Below, piece by piece: positions 31,680 through 43,789 of a stretch of 64,000 bases of DNA. How positions within the stretch are numbered: position 1 is the stretch's first letter; every line of letters starts with the position of its first letter. The notes under the pieces are model-generated. The model was not told the DNA's origin and did not search any database. It saw only the letters and a program-made list of their open reading frames with translations. Origin of the DNA: Phoronis australis (Eukaryota; Phoronida; Phoronidae); the NCBI GenBank assembly GCA_002633005.1, contig NMRA01000486.1, forward strand, positions 24,842 to 88,841, given 5' to 3'. The position numbers and the translations under genes are program-made.

Positions 31680-34333
31680 GTGAGTACTGATTCACTTGAC
31701 TGAGCACGTAGGGGGCAACAAAAATAGATACTAATATCGTCCCCTTGCTTCTTATTGGGATTCGTTCATTCTTGTTGACCTTTGACATTTAGCAATAAGC
31801 ATTTCCGTGGACATGCCTGACAGAAGAAATGTGCTCTTGTGGTCACTGCCTTATTCCTTTTGCTTGCAATCCGTAATTGTTATCCACACTCAGACTTAAC
31901 TTAGGGCAAGTTATTCCTGGAACGATTTGTTGATTGGTTTGAGTGCTGATTGGATGCTATTTAAATTAGCGCAAGTTATCTCACTTGTGATAACTTACTC
32001 CACATTATCGAGGTGGGGTAACGTGCGCTTCTTGTACTCGCTGTGTGGCCACAGAATTGGGGTAGAGCTGATTACATAACAGAATATTATCAGGTGCGAT
32101 TACATAACAGAATATTATCAGATGCGATTACATAACGGAAGGTCTTTTTGTGCGCCATATTCGCATCCGCTGTTCACAGATCGACAACTTCTGCCTTACC
32201 CCAGTTATCGGATGTGTGTGTGTGTGTGTGGTGTGCGTGTGTGCGTGTGTGTGTGTGGTGTGCGTGTGTATGTGGTNGTGGCACTAGGTCAAGTTGTTCT
32301 AGGACGGGACAGTGGTTCCTTAAAATTCTCGAGTTAGGGAAAGCTAAAAATATTTTTCGTTTTGCTCAAGTTGTAAGCTTGTACCAAATTGTAGAAAGAG
32401 GCATTACGTTCGTCCCAAATTCAAGAATTTCCATAATGAATAAAACGATGAAAACGGCGTCGGTGGCCATTTTGAATGATTTTATGAACTGCCTAGTTTA
32501 TTTTCATACTTCAGTGATACAAAATCCCATGCCCAATATTTGAGTAATATGGTGAACGCCAAAACTACCTATGTCCCTGTGGTCAAAATCAAACTGAATT
32601 TCTGTGTCACAAACTTTAGATACTGTCCCAAACTTGTTCCTCCTGCAATTATATAAAGATACGTGCTGCACAGATCTTTAATTAGTAAAATATGCAAAAA
32701 GGTTTTAGGGAAGATGACCTGTCTCTTCTCTCTGGCAATTAAATCCGCTGCCTTAATGTTGCGCCTGTGTTCATTTTTTTGCGTAATTATTTGCTTATGA
32801 ATTAATGTCACAAGTTGAAGGCATGATGGCACTTGTGCAGCTGTGACCACAAAAAAATATTGTCAAAGTCCTCTCGCACTAAACTGGTAATTATCTCCCA
32901 TTGTCATAACCAGGAAGTGAACTATTCACCTTGTGCTCATGCTCTCATGCCTACGCACGACCTCAAAGGTTTTTCAAATCTCACCAATTTTGGACGAAAT
33001 TAATATCCAAGAGTAGCCCTTGGTCATCTCTGTTTTTGCAAACAGCCACAATTTTTCAAAATGTCTGGTGGTGGCTAGGGCACACAACTTGAATGTGGCT
33101 AAGGATTGGTGTGGTGCGACATCTTTGGTGAAAAAATGAGAAAACACAATTTCACTCGTCCACTTTTTCGTTTCTGAAATTGTTGAGATTCCATCTAAGT
33201 ACATTTTAACTAGCAGCGCTGTCAGTTTTGATTATTTTGTTTTGCTCTGGTAACATTCCTAACCAATGCACTGGAATATATGTAACACATGTGGCCTGCT
33301 GTCAATCCATTATGGATGCAGCTGCATGCGCAGCGACCCCTAGTGGTAGTATCTTGATTCACTGATATTGTTGCTCAGTTCTAATGGTGAGAACTGTGTT
33401 GGTTACACCTATGTCCCATAGTGAGATACACATGCATGTGCTTACTCCGCACACCTAGGTGCATTTGTGCATAATTATTGGCAGGACAGCGCAGCATTGT
33501 GGTTTGTGCCTCAGTTGTGCGAGTTTTGTGTTGGCTGGCAGTCTACTAGCACTGATCTCCTGTCTCTTGCTTTCTTGCTTTCTTGTACTCGGTCTCGAGT
33601 ATGTATAAGAGAATGAACCAAGCGACAATATATTAATGACATTTGTGGGTAGGAGTAGCCAGCAGTGATTAGGCTGTCTGCCTTGTTAATTGTTGTGTAT
33701 GCGATCCAATGACATCACATAATGACGTCATGTGTAAGTGGAAAGTTTTCAAATTATCTGTCAATAAAGTAACGTTTGGTCGAATTGTGTACTCTTTTTT
33801 GGATTGGTTGTTCATCATGTCTGACCAAAGAATGTCATTTTGTCACAGCTCTACGGCGTCTAGAAGTAGATCAGTCTTCAAGAAATGATCGATGAGTTTT
33901 GTACAAACTTGTGCGTCTTCATTCAAAGGCGTTAACAAAAATCACCACGGAAACTGTTAGTTCTTTATTGACTTTTTTGGAGTTGAATGTATTTGTCAAG
34001 TTTTTGCATGAAAATTACAGTTAACCTGGAGTAAGGGACAAGCAGGTGTATTCCCATATTAAAAGGTATGGGTTATGCAACCATGTGCTTAATATAAGGT
34101 GCTTCATATTTTATGCAACCAGCTCAGGGGATTATGGAATGATCATATTGTGTCTTTAAAGAAAGTCAAACCAGAAGATGTTGACCAAGTAATAGATCGA
34201 TAGCCGGACTTTGTTGTGGGCGTCCTTTAATGAAGGCTGGTAGTCGAAATTTTATAGCAATATTCTACAAACTGTTTGAATTTCTGTCAGCAACTTCATC
34301 GTGATTTACGTCTTGGTACAACAACGTTAAACC
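31680..34333. other. Downstream of MON2 exon 19: no gene recognised
   Basis: AT-rich, presumably intron 19. It holds a 28-bp repeat in about 2.4 copies at 32070-32137, a (GT)n microsatellite at 32214-32280 that includes the N at 32277, and no convincing coding or transposon ends otherwise. Confidence 0.5.
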
Positions 34334-34700
34334 GCAATAGAATATTTATTTATTTATTTATTGTGTGATATTTAAAATGAGGGTGGCCTCTTCAGTGATA
34401 GCACTGCTTTCTAAGAGGGCCCTCAACAAGAAAAACAGTAATATAATACAATGAAGTAATAAAACAACAATGAAATATACGAAACAAAGATACAATTAAG
34501 ACAGGTTGATAATTAAGACAATAACTAAATGACGAATAATGGTAAACATTTGAATAAGACAGATGAAATAAATTAAGAGATCACTCTAGACAGTGAGAGT
34601 ATTTACGACAGTGAAAAAATGACATGATTAAGACAGGCAGGGTATAAAAGGTTAGGTAAATTAATATCAAAAAAATTGGAATTCTTTAATTAACACTGCG
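34334..34700 (-). mobile_element. LINE-like 3' tail fragment
   Basis: On the minus strand a GAGGGCCCTCTTAGAAAGC block and a GAGGCCACCCTC block are followed by ATTTTAAATATCACACAATAAATAAATA, a layout typical of CR1/L2-type LINE 3' ends with an (AAAT)n tail. No coding portion was recognised. Confidence 0.55.
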
Positions 34701-35119
34701 TATTGATTAGATATCGAAGACGCTCGTGTCTTCAGTTACGTATCATACTCGCACATTGTTTCATTATCAAGTCAAGCGACAACTTTGTATTGTCTTGGTG
34801 AAAGTTTACATGATTTTGTACGTTCTAGGAAAACGATTCGAGTGAATCGCTCCAGGGGACTTTTGTTTTAAGCTACGGTCTCTTTGGGAGGTTTTATTGA
34901 TACTAAACGCATGCCTTTGTTGACTTTAGAAACGAGCACTTGGTGAATGTACTGTGTAATCCAAACTTAGGTTAATCAAGTGTGGTCTCATAAGGTTAGT
35001 GTCAGGTTACTGTTTGAAGTGTTCTATATTGTTTGATATTTCTGGAATGCTGTTGAAAGTTCTTGGAAGTGAAAGATGGTAACGAAGTAATGAAGCGAAG
35101 CGTGGAAGGGTTCTCACTG

Positions 35120-35520
35120 CTCAAAGAAAATGGCTGCAAAACTCTTGGAAAATGAGAAAAGTGGTAGAAAAGTCACGGAAAATTTCATTGAAGCTTCTAA
35201 TTTTGCATGTCGTGCTGAGAATTCATGAATTCATTTATTAAATGCTCAACAAATATGGGTGTTAAAATAGAAGATAATACTTTATGTCTACGTTTTTTGA
35301 AAAAAATAACTTGTGGAGAATGAAAATATTAAGAATCAGCGAAAGTTAACGAAAAATTCATGGAATATCCTGGAAATTCGTAGAAATTGAAAATTGCATG
35401 TGGAAAATGAAAATTGTATCCTGGAAAATTTATGGAAAATTCATGGAAAATGGAAGTCATATCCTGGAAAACTCATGGGAAACTCTGGGAAAGCCGATGG
35501 GAAATGAAACTGCGATGCGA
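35120..35520. repeat. Degenerate TGGAAAAT-rich tandem repeats
   Basis: Many diverged copies of CCTGGAAAATTCATGGAAAAT-type units, best ordered at 35390-35490. No exact period. Confidence 0.65.
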
Positions 35521-35779
35521 GTGGCAACATTTCTAAGGGTGAACTCATCTGATAGTTGTGGACATCATACATATCTCCAGTACAGTATTGATCTTGCTGG
35601 CAAATTAAAAAAACTGAACGATGCACATTTATCTGATCAACCTTGATTAGTCTCTAGCACCTGGTCTAACAATGCTAACGTACTTGGCATAGGCTCAGAT
35701 TAATCCCACACAAATTAGCCTTTTGTGGCTAACCTGGTGACAGCCACATTGTGAAAGTTGACGGTTTTTCTAAGTATTA

Positions 35780-35910
35780 CTGTGGTTCATCGCACCTTTC
35801 AGCTGCACCGACATAACTGTGTTTCATCTCATCCTCCTTTCAAGTGCACCGACATACCACCCCCCCCCCCCCNCCGTCAGTTGTACCAACATAACCATAG
35901 TTTGGCCTCT
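35780..35910. repeat. Imperfect triple repeat with poly-C
   Basis: Three blocks contain a GYACCRACATAAC-type motif about 40-55 bp apart. A poly-C run with the N at 35873 lies in the last one. Confidence 0.55.
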
Positions 35911-36241
35911 TACAACATTTTGGGTAAAAATTGTTTATGAATTCGACTACGCATGCCATGCGGCAGTTATGAAAAGAATTATTATGTGATGAAATCCTCA
36001 TGTTTTCCCAAGTAGACTTTTGTTTTTAAAAGTGTCTATCATTTGAATATTTCATAGGTTCCTCTTGCTTGAATCTTGTCTCCAAGCCAAGGTGTCATAA
36101 CCATGGCAGTCAATGTACAAAAGCTAAACATAGACACCTTCTGGAAAGCTGATGAGAAAAAAATTATATTTGTATTCCAGAAAGCCGTATTCAAATTTTT
36201 TTCTGCTTTATCCAGTATCTTATCCAACATGTGTTATTGCT

Positions 36242-37097
36242 TCATTGCTGTTTCCAATGATGCGAATATGTTACATAGTGTATACCTGTCGTTCCTGATG
36301 TTAGGGTACTACAGATGGTGCATGTATCATAGCTGTGTTGTTGAAATAACTGATGGGACAGAGCCCTAAATGTGTACTGCTGGACCACAAGAGTTCCAAT
36401 GGTTTTATGGACCTTTAGTTCCATTCTCTGTGCTTCAGTCTCTCGATGATGAAGTGTCAAACACATCTGGGCCTGTCCTCTGGGATCAGGGGGGTCCCTA
36501 ATTTGTGGTTGTTGACCCCTGGATTCCAGTCTATGGGATTCAGTAATCTTAGGGGAGGGGTACATTTTTATTTCTAGTCTGCCATCATTATTAAATGGAC
36601 AGGTGCCGTTAAGTGAGTGTGTTCTGCAGTGGCCCAGGTCCTGTGTGCTTGTCAACTCCAAGCACATCTCTTTCTTCATCTGTGGAAGGACAAGCACCAT
36701 TGCATTTGATATTCTGGTTTGCTGACTTTCTAAAACCGCTCTGACATGGTGGTGTGTTATAACTATTATTAAAATCTCTTGGTCTATTTACACCGACCTC
36801 TTGTCTATTTACACTGTCACGATGTTTCGACCGGTCTATTCTCCGGCCATCGTCAGGTGTTCCCGCGTTCTTAGAAGAACGAGCACTGATATGTGGTACA
36901 CTCATGGTGTGAGGTTTGCTGTTTGTTTGATGACCTCTGAACCTCACTCCCTGCTTATCAGCGAAGGGACGGACAATGCTTGATATATTTTGTTGGAGGA
37001 AGGGTCTAATGTCTGCTTCTGACACCGTGATTGCTACTCTGTGCTCATTGCTGTTCCCTGTTCTGTGGACCCAGTTTCTGATGCCTGATGACGTCAC
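36242..37097 (-). other. Overlapping long minus-strand ORFs, unidentified
   Basis: Two overlapping ORFs of 162 codons (36609-37097) and 152 codons (36242-36700) in different frames, within DNA GC-richer than its neighbours. The first is polar and basic, with NISSIVRPFADKQGVRFRGH, RRIDRSKHRDSVNRQ and GPGPLQNTLT. The second continues with PSPKITESHRLESRG. The overlap looks like one frameshifted coding region. I recognise no family. Position among transposon debris and composition suggest the 5' part of a retroelement, but this is a guess. Confidence 0.3.
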
Positions 37098-37413
37098 TTG
37101 TCAGCAGAATTGTAAATGGTTTGAAATTAATTTCCTCTCAGTAATTATCTCTCCCATATTGGCGATTAAAGACATGTTAAATGATGTAGCCCTTGGCTAT
37201 ATGTTCTGACCATTAGCAAATCAAAAGGTTCTTTTTTGTTCTATTGCCCCCCTGAATGTCATACTAGTTTTGAAGCCCGTATTAAGTTGTGCTCTCGGTT
37301 AGGTGGTATTAGGTTTTATTTAAATGATAGCCTATTGACGCGGTGTTCTTCATTGTTTTCTTAGTAAAATTATTCTCCTGCAACATCACATATAGTGTGC
37401 ATTAAGTACGCAA

Positions 37414-38705
37414 ATGTCAACCGACATCAGTCCAACTTCAAAATATGTCAGTCATACTTCAACACTTGAAGTGAAACTTCAGCGTGCAAGTTGGGCTTCA
37501 ATGCTTGTCAAACAAGGCTTCGGCATTTCGGTCAAGCTTCAATGCTTGTTTGAAACTCGAACCCAGAATCCTCACCATACGAGACACAATTTGGAGGAAT
37601 TTTTGAAGAAAAGTTGCGAAATAAGATAGATGTTGGTGGATTGACTTGCACATCTGAACTGTAATTAGTGTATGTGACAATATGGTTGACTTTTACCTCA
37701 GAACCTCTTCTCTCACTAGGTGTCAGTGGTCGGTCTTGCGCGGCTTGGTCCCATGTAAATGAACAAGATTTTTCACCTATATATTGGGGATATCCTGAAA
37801 TGACCGACATCAAAATATAAGATCTGTTTCATGGATTTAACTTAGGTTTCTGGGGAATGGTCACTTTTCTCCACTGAATTACGTCATTCAAACTGGTTCT
37901 CAAAATACGGGCACACGATTTGCGACTGTTGACGGTTTGTGAAATTGGAATCATTAGTTTCTTTTGTACAATTTGAATTATGGTAGAGAAATTCCCATTT
38001 TCGGAGAGTGCTTTTTGGTCAAAGAGTATCAAGGCTATCACTCATGTTTTTTCTATGACATTCAGGTATATCCATGCATTGGGTAATTCCCTGGTGCATA
38101 AGCCATGGAAATTTTATAACTTTTGGTAATAGGCTGATATCTCAGTCACAACTGGATGGTCAAAACTTTGTAGCTTTGACATGGTGCTGCCAACTTTTGC
38201 GGGTTTTCTCTCTCAAATGCTTGTCACGGAAACTTGAGTCCATAACTTTCAACATATGAGTCAAACTTCAACGTGTGTCATGATAATGCAACTAAGAAGT
38301 CATTGACAAGTTAAAATACTCGACACAAACCTTGAGTCAAGCTTCAATATTTATTAATTTCTGCATATGAGTCAATCTTCAAAGCTTAATGAAACTTCAG
38401 GGTATAGGTCATTAAACTTTTATTGTCACGGAACGTCAGCATACAAACCAAACTTCAACGCTTGTAATTAAACTTCGGGGTTGAAGTCAATACTTGTTGC
38501 AAAACTTCAGGATACACGCCTTCAATGCTTGTCATGAAACTTCAGTGGTGAACTCAGTGCTTGTCATGAAACTTCAGCGGTCAACTCAGTGCTTGTCATG
38601 AAACTTCAGCGGTCAACTCAGTGCTTGTCATGAAACTTCAGCGGTCAACTCAGTGCTTGTCATGAAACTTCAGCGGTCAACTCAGTGCTTGTCGTGGAAT
38701 TTCAT
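37414..38705. repeat. Dispersed ACTTCAA-type repeats ending in a 32-bp array
   Basis: Diverged units around AAACTTCAACGCTTGTCATG recur at 37430-37560 and 38220-38520. They become a regular 32-bp array at 38525-38705, about five to six near-identical copies of CTCAGTGCTTGTCATGAAAC plus TTCAGCGGTCAA. The gradient from decayed to homogeneous copies suggests recent expansion at one end. Confidence 0.8.
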
Positions 38706-39075
38706 CATACAAGCCAACCACCATTCTGTGAGCGCTAACCAGCATTAATTGATGATCAAAATGTTCTCGAGGCTTGGGAAACACTCTATCTGATGAAAAT
38801 GGCATTCTCTTAAGTTTCAACAATTTGTGTCGCACGGATTTTTGTGATGTACCAAATTAGTGTTCAGCAGTTTACATCACAATGCGGTAAAATCTTGCCA
38901 GTTTCTGACGAAAAGTTGCCCTGTCCTCATTTTTCAAGGTCTTCTAACATTTTTGTGATAACTGACAGATTTTCAAAATGTCTGATGGTAGCCATGGAGC
39001 AGATATTGATCATAGGATAGCAATAGTTTGATGTAAGCGTACTTTTAAAGTGAAACTTTTTGGTCAATTCCTTAT

Positions 39076-39343
39076 GTCTGTGATTGCTTGGTCAAATTAG
39101 TTAGAAACACAAAATATTGCGATGATGTTATTATGAAGTAGATTGAAAATTGCCAAACCTGTTAAAGAATGAGTTTTGCGGTGAAAGTGATCTGCCTCAA
39201 ATCACTGAATCGTGTCCAGTAAGTATCGCTACATGGTGCTAGGGCTGCGGGATTCGGGCTATGTGAACTGGCGAGGTACGTCATTAGTGCAAAGGTCACC
39301 TATGTGCATATTTTTTTGTTTTCACATTTACAAGTTGTCATAC
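39076..39343 (+). repeat. Dispersed repeat, copy a (inverse copy at 50222-50480)
   Basis: Aligns with the reverse complement of 50222-50480. Shared landmarks are GGTCAAATTAGTTAGAAACACAA, CGTGTCCAGTAAGTATC, a GTGCTAGGG block and TTTCACATTTACAAGTTGTCA at the end. No terminal inverted repeats. Confidence 0.75.
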
Positions 39344-39976
39344 TTAGGAACGCGCAAATACATTTTTAAATGAAAACGAGATGTATAATTTCTCTTGCCG
39401 GCCATATTTTGTGCTAATTGATGACACTTAGTTGTGCAGTCGTTTGTAAGCTCCATCGATCAGCACAGTCAAGTTTTTGATTTTAACAAATTTTGTGTTT
39501 GAATGTTTGAATGTTTTGACATCTCAGGTTTCAAAAAGTACTCCATGGATGTAACCAAACTTTCAGAATAAAAAGGCCCGTATGGGTTGCGTAACCCTGT
39601 TAATTATTAGTAAAATTTGCTTGACTGAAAGTTCTGCTGTTTTTGGAAATTGTGCGAGATTCATCGACATGACGTCATTTTCAACCCTGCGACCTCTGCT
39701 CTAGGGAGTTCAAGTAGACAGAAACTATTCTTGTGCTGTGTTCCCTCAGGTGACCATAATATGTTTTTTCTTTCAGTTTTGAGTGACAGAGTATGGGTTG
39801 GTCAATAATGTCACGTAAAGGTGAATATTATTTTTTTAATATAGAATCGCAGATGATTGACTCTGGCATTGATGAGCAACGTCCTTCAAATCAACTGACA
39901 ACCCATTTCAAATATCTATAGTATCCCTTCCAGTTTGAGGTTGACAGCTTTTTAATTTTGATAGGATGTGTGATGT

Positions 39977-40947
39977 GAGGGGCGGAAAGGGCAAAAATTA
40001 TGAAAAAATAATTCCAACCCTATTTTGTAAATTCAACTCGATTTAATAAATTCAATCCTATTTAAAATATTATTAAATCCTATTAAGTAAATTGAATGCT
40101 ACTTAAAAAAATCCTGTTTTGTTAATTCAATTCTATGTAAAACAATCCTGTTTAGAAGCGAACCCGTTTCGGAAAATCGAGCGTGTCTTACAAAATTGAC
40201 CTTGTTTTGTCAATCTTTGGGCAATTTACAAAACTAACCCTGTTACTAAAGTCGGTCGTGTTTTATAAAATTGAGTCTGTTTCATCAATCCTGTCGACGA
40301 TTCCTAAAACTAACGCTGCTGTGAAACGCCGAGGTTGGCATCAGTAATTACGTCACTCCTTCCACGGCAGATCCAAATGCTCAAGCTTTTACATTTCTAT
40401 CATGAACATCGTCTGCACGAATCTTTTCTTGAATATTTTTAATCTCGTTCACAGCGAGCGCCAGGGTGGGCTCAACCATGTTCAGTCATGTGATAAACTA
40501 GTTTCGCTTCCCACTGTCAATATGGGAAATAGAATCTTCAAAACAGGATAATTTTCTATTCAAACATGATTGATTTTACACGCTCAGTTTACGAAGTTTG
40601 ACTCAATCTCCGCTCAGTTTAAGAATTTTGACTCAATCTCCATAACGGAATTGAATTAATGTGTGTAGCATGAATCTTTAAAATAGCATCTGACTTCATA
40701 AAAGCAATGAATCTTCTAATTTAAAACTGGATGGATTTTATTGAGTGCAATTGAATTTTCGATCTAAGATGAATTATCAAACAGATTTAATTTTTATGTC
40801 AAATTAGGTTGAATTAATTGTGTAGTATTGAATTTATGAAACAATATTTAATTACTTTTTAAGTAGGATTGAATTTATTAAGTAGAATTAAATTTAAAAA
40901 ATAGAGTTGATTTTCTTTTTTGACAATTTTTGCCATTTTCGTTCCTC
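39977..40947. mobile_element. Foldback/MITE-like element, 0.97 kb
   Basis: The ends are inverted: GAGGGGCGGAAAGGGCAAAAATT at left and, reverse-complemented, GAGGAACGAAAATGGCAAAAATT at right. Homology continues inward through TAAATTCAATCCTA-type direct repeats for over 150 bp. The arms are internally built of short AATTCAATCCTATTTAA units. Interior non-coding. No clear target-site duplication. Confidence 0.75.
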
Positions 40948-41560
40948 ATAGTGGCATGCCACTTTAAAAATCTCGGCTCAGCATTAAGTTTATAGTTAGT
41001 ATAAATGACTGCGTTGTGCTAGATGGTCACTCCAGGTCTTATACTAAATCATCAATTTCGAATAAGACTGATTAGCATAATTGACCCTTACACCAATTCA
41101 TCAATTTTGAATAAGAATGATTAGCATAATTGACCATTTATCATTTAGATTCTGACGCGAATTTCTCCAATTTTCTTAAATATTGTGCGATGCTGTCTTC
41201 TGTGCAGAATGGGCATCCATTATTGGTGGAGCTTACATGTGATAAAAAATAAGATCCTAAAATTTTGTATTTTGTATTGCTTCCTATGTTGGCGAGGTTT
41301 TGCTTCATTTTTTGTGACTTTTAGTAATAGAAAGTTTACCACATTACATAGGGAACTTGTTGTGGCTGGCTCTCTGTGCCTTTTACACAGAGCAGCCAAC
41401 ACAAGGCGAGTTGACACGGAACGAGTTGACACGGAACGAGTTGTCACTAGTGTCTATTTTGTCACCAGCTTTTGAGGTAGAGCAAATTGTACTTGATTGT
41501 CTTGATGTGATCATGTTGTCTACGCTTACACAATGGCGTACGTACGGGTGACCATGTTGT
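40948..41560. other. No recognisable feature
   Basis: AT-rich. A short GAGTTGACACGGAAC duplication at 41407-41440 is the only local structure. Confidence 0.45.
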
Positions 41561-41784
41561 CAGCAGTGTGGCCTAGAGTGATAAGTGCTCGCCTCTTTAC
41601 ACAAGGTCATGGGTTCGAGTCCCACTGGGGCACTCTGCTGGAACTTGAGTCGGGTCTTTAGCCCCCGAACTCGGTATTATCTATTAATAAAGCATAAAAA
41701 TTATTCCAAGTTATCAGTACAATGGCCCACCCGAGTGGCCTGTGTACATCTGGTACAACGTGCAATTATTTTATTTATATTTTT
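41561..41784 (+). mobile_element. tRNA-derived SINE, copy 2
   Basis: TGTGGCCTAGAGTGATAAGTG is a good box A region and GGTTCGAGTCC at 41612-41622 a perfect-looking box B. The body shares GGGTCTTTAGCCCCC, TATCAGTACAATGGCCCACC and the CGTGCAATTATTTTAT end with copies 1 and 3. Confidence 0.87.
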
Positions 41785-42397
41785 GTGTCATATCTGTGCC
41801 TGTCTTCCTTTGCCTTTTACTTGTATAATTCAGTCGTTGCCGATCTAAATGCTTTCTGTCTCTAAGTATATAAAAACTTGTATCATTTTCTCTTTCTCAA
41901 CATAAACCACAAATTTTTACCTTGAGCACTCAACATTCTTGCCAACAGCTTCCACTCATGCTTTCTGAGTTGTTTGTCTAAACGGTGGCAGTTCGATCGC
42001 CGAGTCATCTTGCGCTACATCAGTTTGTACTGTGTCACTGTTTAGGTCTACCTGAGCTGTGCAGAATTAAATGATCATAGTGTTTGTTGACAGTTTGAGT
42101 GAGATCAATTCAACTACTTTCACAACTGGCCAACGCACGGTTGTACACGAGTGTGAGTACGTTTTGGGCCACCCTGTAGAACTCAAACGTCAGTATAGCA
42201 CCTGCAGTTTGCATTCAATAGGGTCGTCCCGTATTACACAGAAACACTTGAATTTCGCTGTAGTTACCAAACTATGCTGTAAACAATTGTCAGGCATATT
42301 TACTGCCTCTTTTTTGTGCCATTGGAGTTTTACTTGGTATTTTTTGTCTGATTCTTTATAATTTTTTTCCGGTTGCATTATTCTATTCATCCATCCA

Positions 42398-42690
42398 ATG
42401 CCAACAAACTTTTATTGCTGTGTTGTGGGCTGCACCTCCAACGTGAGAAAGTTTGATTAACTGGACAAATACGTGATGTGAAATTCTTCGCCTTCCCGAC
42501 ATGAATGAGAGACGCAAAATGTGCCTAATTTCCAAAATGAGGTCATGTGCTTTCTCATTTCCGGGACAAAGGAGTTCTACCAGTGTGCAATCTGGGACTG
42601 GCCTATTCCTTTGAATCCAACTGCACCCGGGTCTATTACCTAGATACACATTTCTGGCCAAATACTGTTAGATGCTTGAGATTGTGCATG
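42398..42690 (+). pseudogene. Second THAP-like domain relic
   Basis: ATG at 42398 reads MPTNFYCCVVGCTSNVRK, a start typical of THAP proteins with a C-x4-C pair, then hits a stop. A second frame gives VKFFAFP, the position of the THAP FxxFP motif, and a third continues DMNERRKMCLISKMR, the basic segment after it. Farther on, a frame reads TRVYYLDTHF where a C-x2-H half-site would lie. At least two frameshifts and a stop make this a pseudogene. Weaker evidence than the relic at 4033. Confidence 0.5.
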
Positions 42691-43628
42691 CTCAGTAGGC
42701 AAACAAATGACACAAATGTTTTGAAGACTGAATGTTTAACGCACAGTGAGAAGGGAAACTTTATTTAGTGACGTGTAGAGACAATTAACCATCTCCCATT
42801 GTTAGCAAACAATGCATTTATTTGGTTTTTAAGGCAATTTCTTCTTTAGTCACTTTTGAGTTAATAAAGAATGCAGTTGTATTTTCTGAAAGTAGAAGAC
42901 AAGACACGCCCTTTCATTCGCAATGTTCCATTCCTATGGTCCTGTGACCTCGTATTTTTCGTAAAAATGTTGGTTTTAAAGATACATTATTTCTTCAAAC
43001 TTTATATTAAAACTTTGATGACAGTTATGATGAAAAACCACGGTTGTGTCGGGGATTTTCCACTACTCCAGCCGTTTTTTAATCTAAAATATATATTGCA
43101 TATGTATGTGCATTGTTTTAAAAATAACGCGAATCGTGATGTTAAATCAAACATAAAAATCAATGAAACCTCTTGTGAAAAGTGTGAAGTACATTTTTCA
43201 CATTGATAGTTTGTGCTGTTAGCAATGTCAAGCACTAGTAGTATCAGTGATCTTTTCCTCAAGATATATTTCAAATTATATGTCTTTACCATTTAGCAAT
43301 TGCTGAAAAGTATTGTTTTGTATCAATATTTGAACACCCTCCGCTTTTATCAATATATATTCCTAACTACGCTCGTCAGTTATGACTACAAGGTAAAATC
43401 TCACTTAATTTCAGACAAAAATAATTGGCACAATTGATTTTTTTCAAAAGCTTCTGTTGTTGCCCTGGCTGCTTATAAGTTCTGTCGAAATATTTCCTGG
43501 TAGTAGTCACGACACTCTTATTTAGTTCATGCTACTTACCATTTATGAAAAACATGATAAAAAATCAATTTCTCTTGGGGGTTTTCTCATCCCAGCATTC
43601 TACCTATCGTCATGATTTTTTTATTGAT
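42691..43628. other. No recognisable gene
   Basis: Contains a 111-codon plus-strand ORF (42871-43206) rich in Phe, Lys and Asn, overlapped by a minus-strand ORF of similar length. The composition suggests chance openness in AT-rich DNA. Confidence 0.4.
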
Positions 43629-43789
43629 GGCTTAACTGACCAATCAGAATGCAGCATTCTTGACACGCCTTCGTTTCCAAGCCGCCATTTTACCCGATAA
43701 ACAACATGATGTCGGGTAAAATTTATTGTTTGTTTGCCGGATGTCACATGACTTTTCGCAAGGCAGCAGAGCTAGTGATAAGTCAGTTC
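43629..43789. repeat. Dispersed repeat, copy b (partner at 6684-6832)
   Basis: Same order of blocks as the intron 1 copy, including GGCTTAACTGACCA and CCAAGCCGCCATTTTACCCG, with the TTTTACCC/GGGTAAAA hairpin retained. Confidence 0.65.

Noticed and set aside
32041-32110. Possible MON2 exon 20 (a short WG-containing stretch near CAGAATTGGGGTAGAG)
   Set aside because: The frame gives no extended match to the conserved block expected next and lacks convincing splice sites.
42871-43292. Overlapping ORFs on both strands
   Set aside because: Low-complexity composition and mirrored openness suggest chance.
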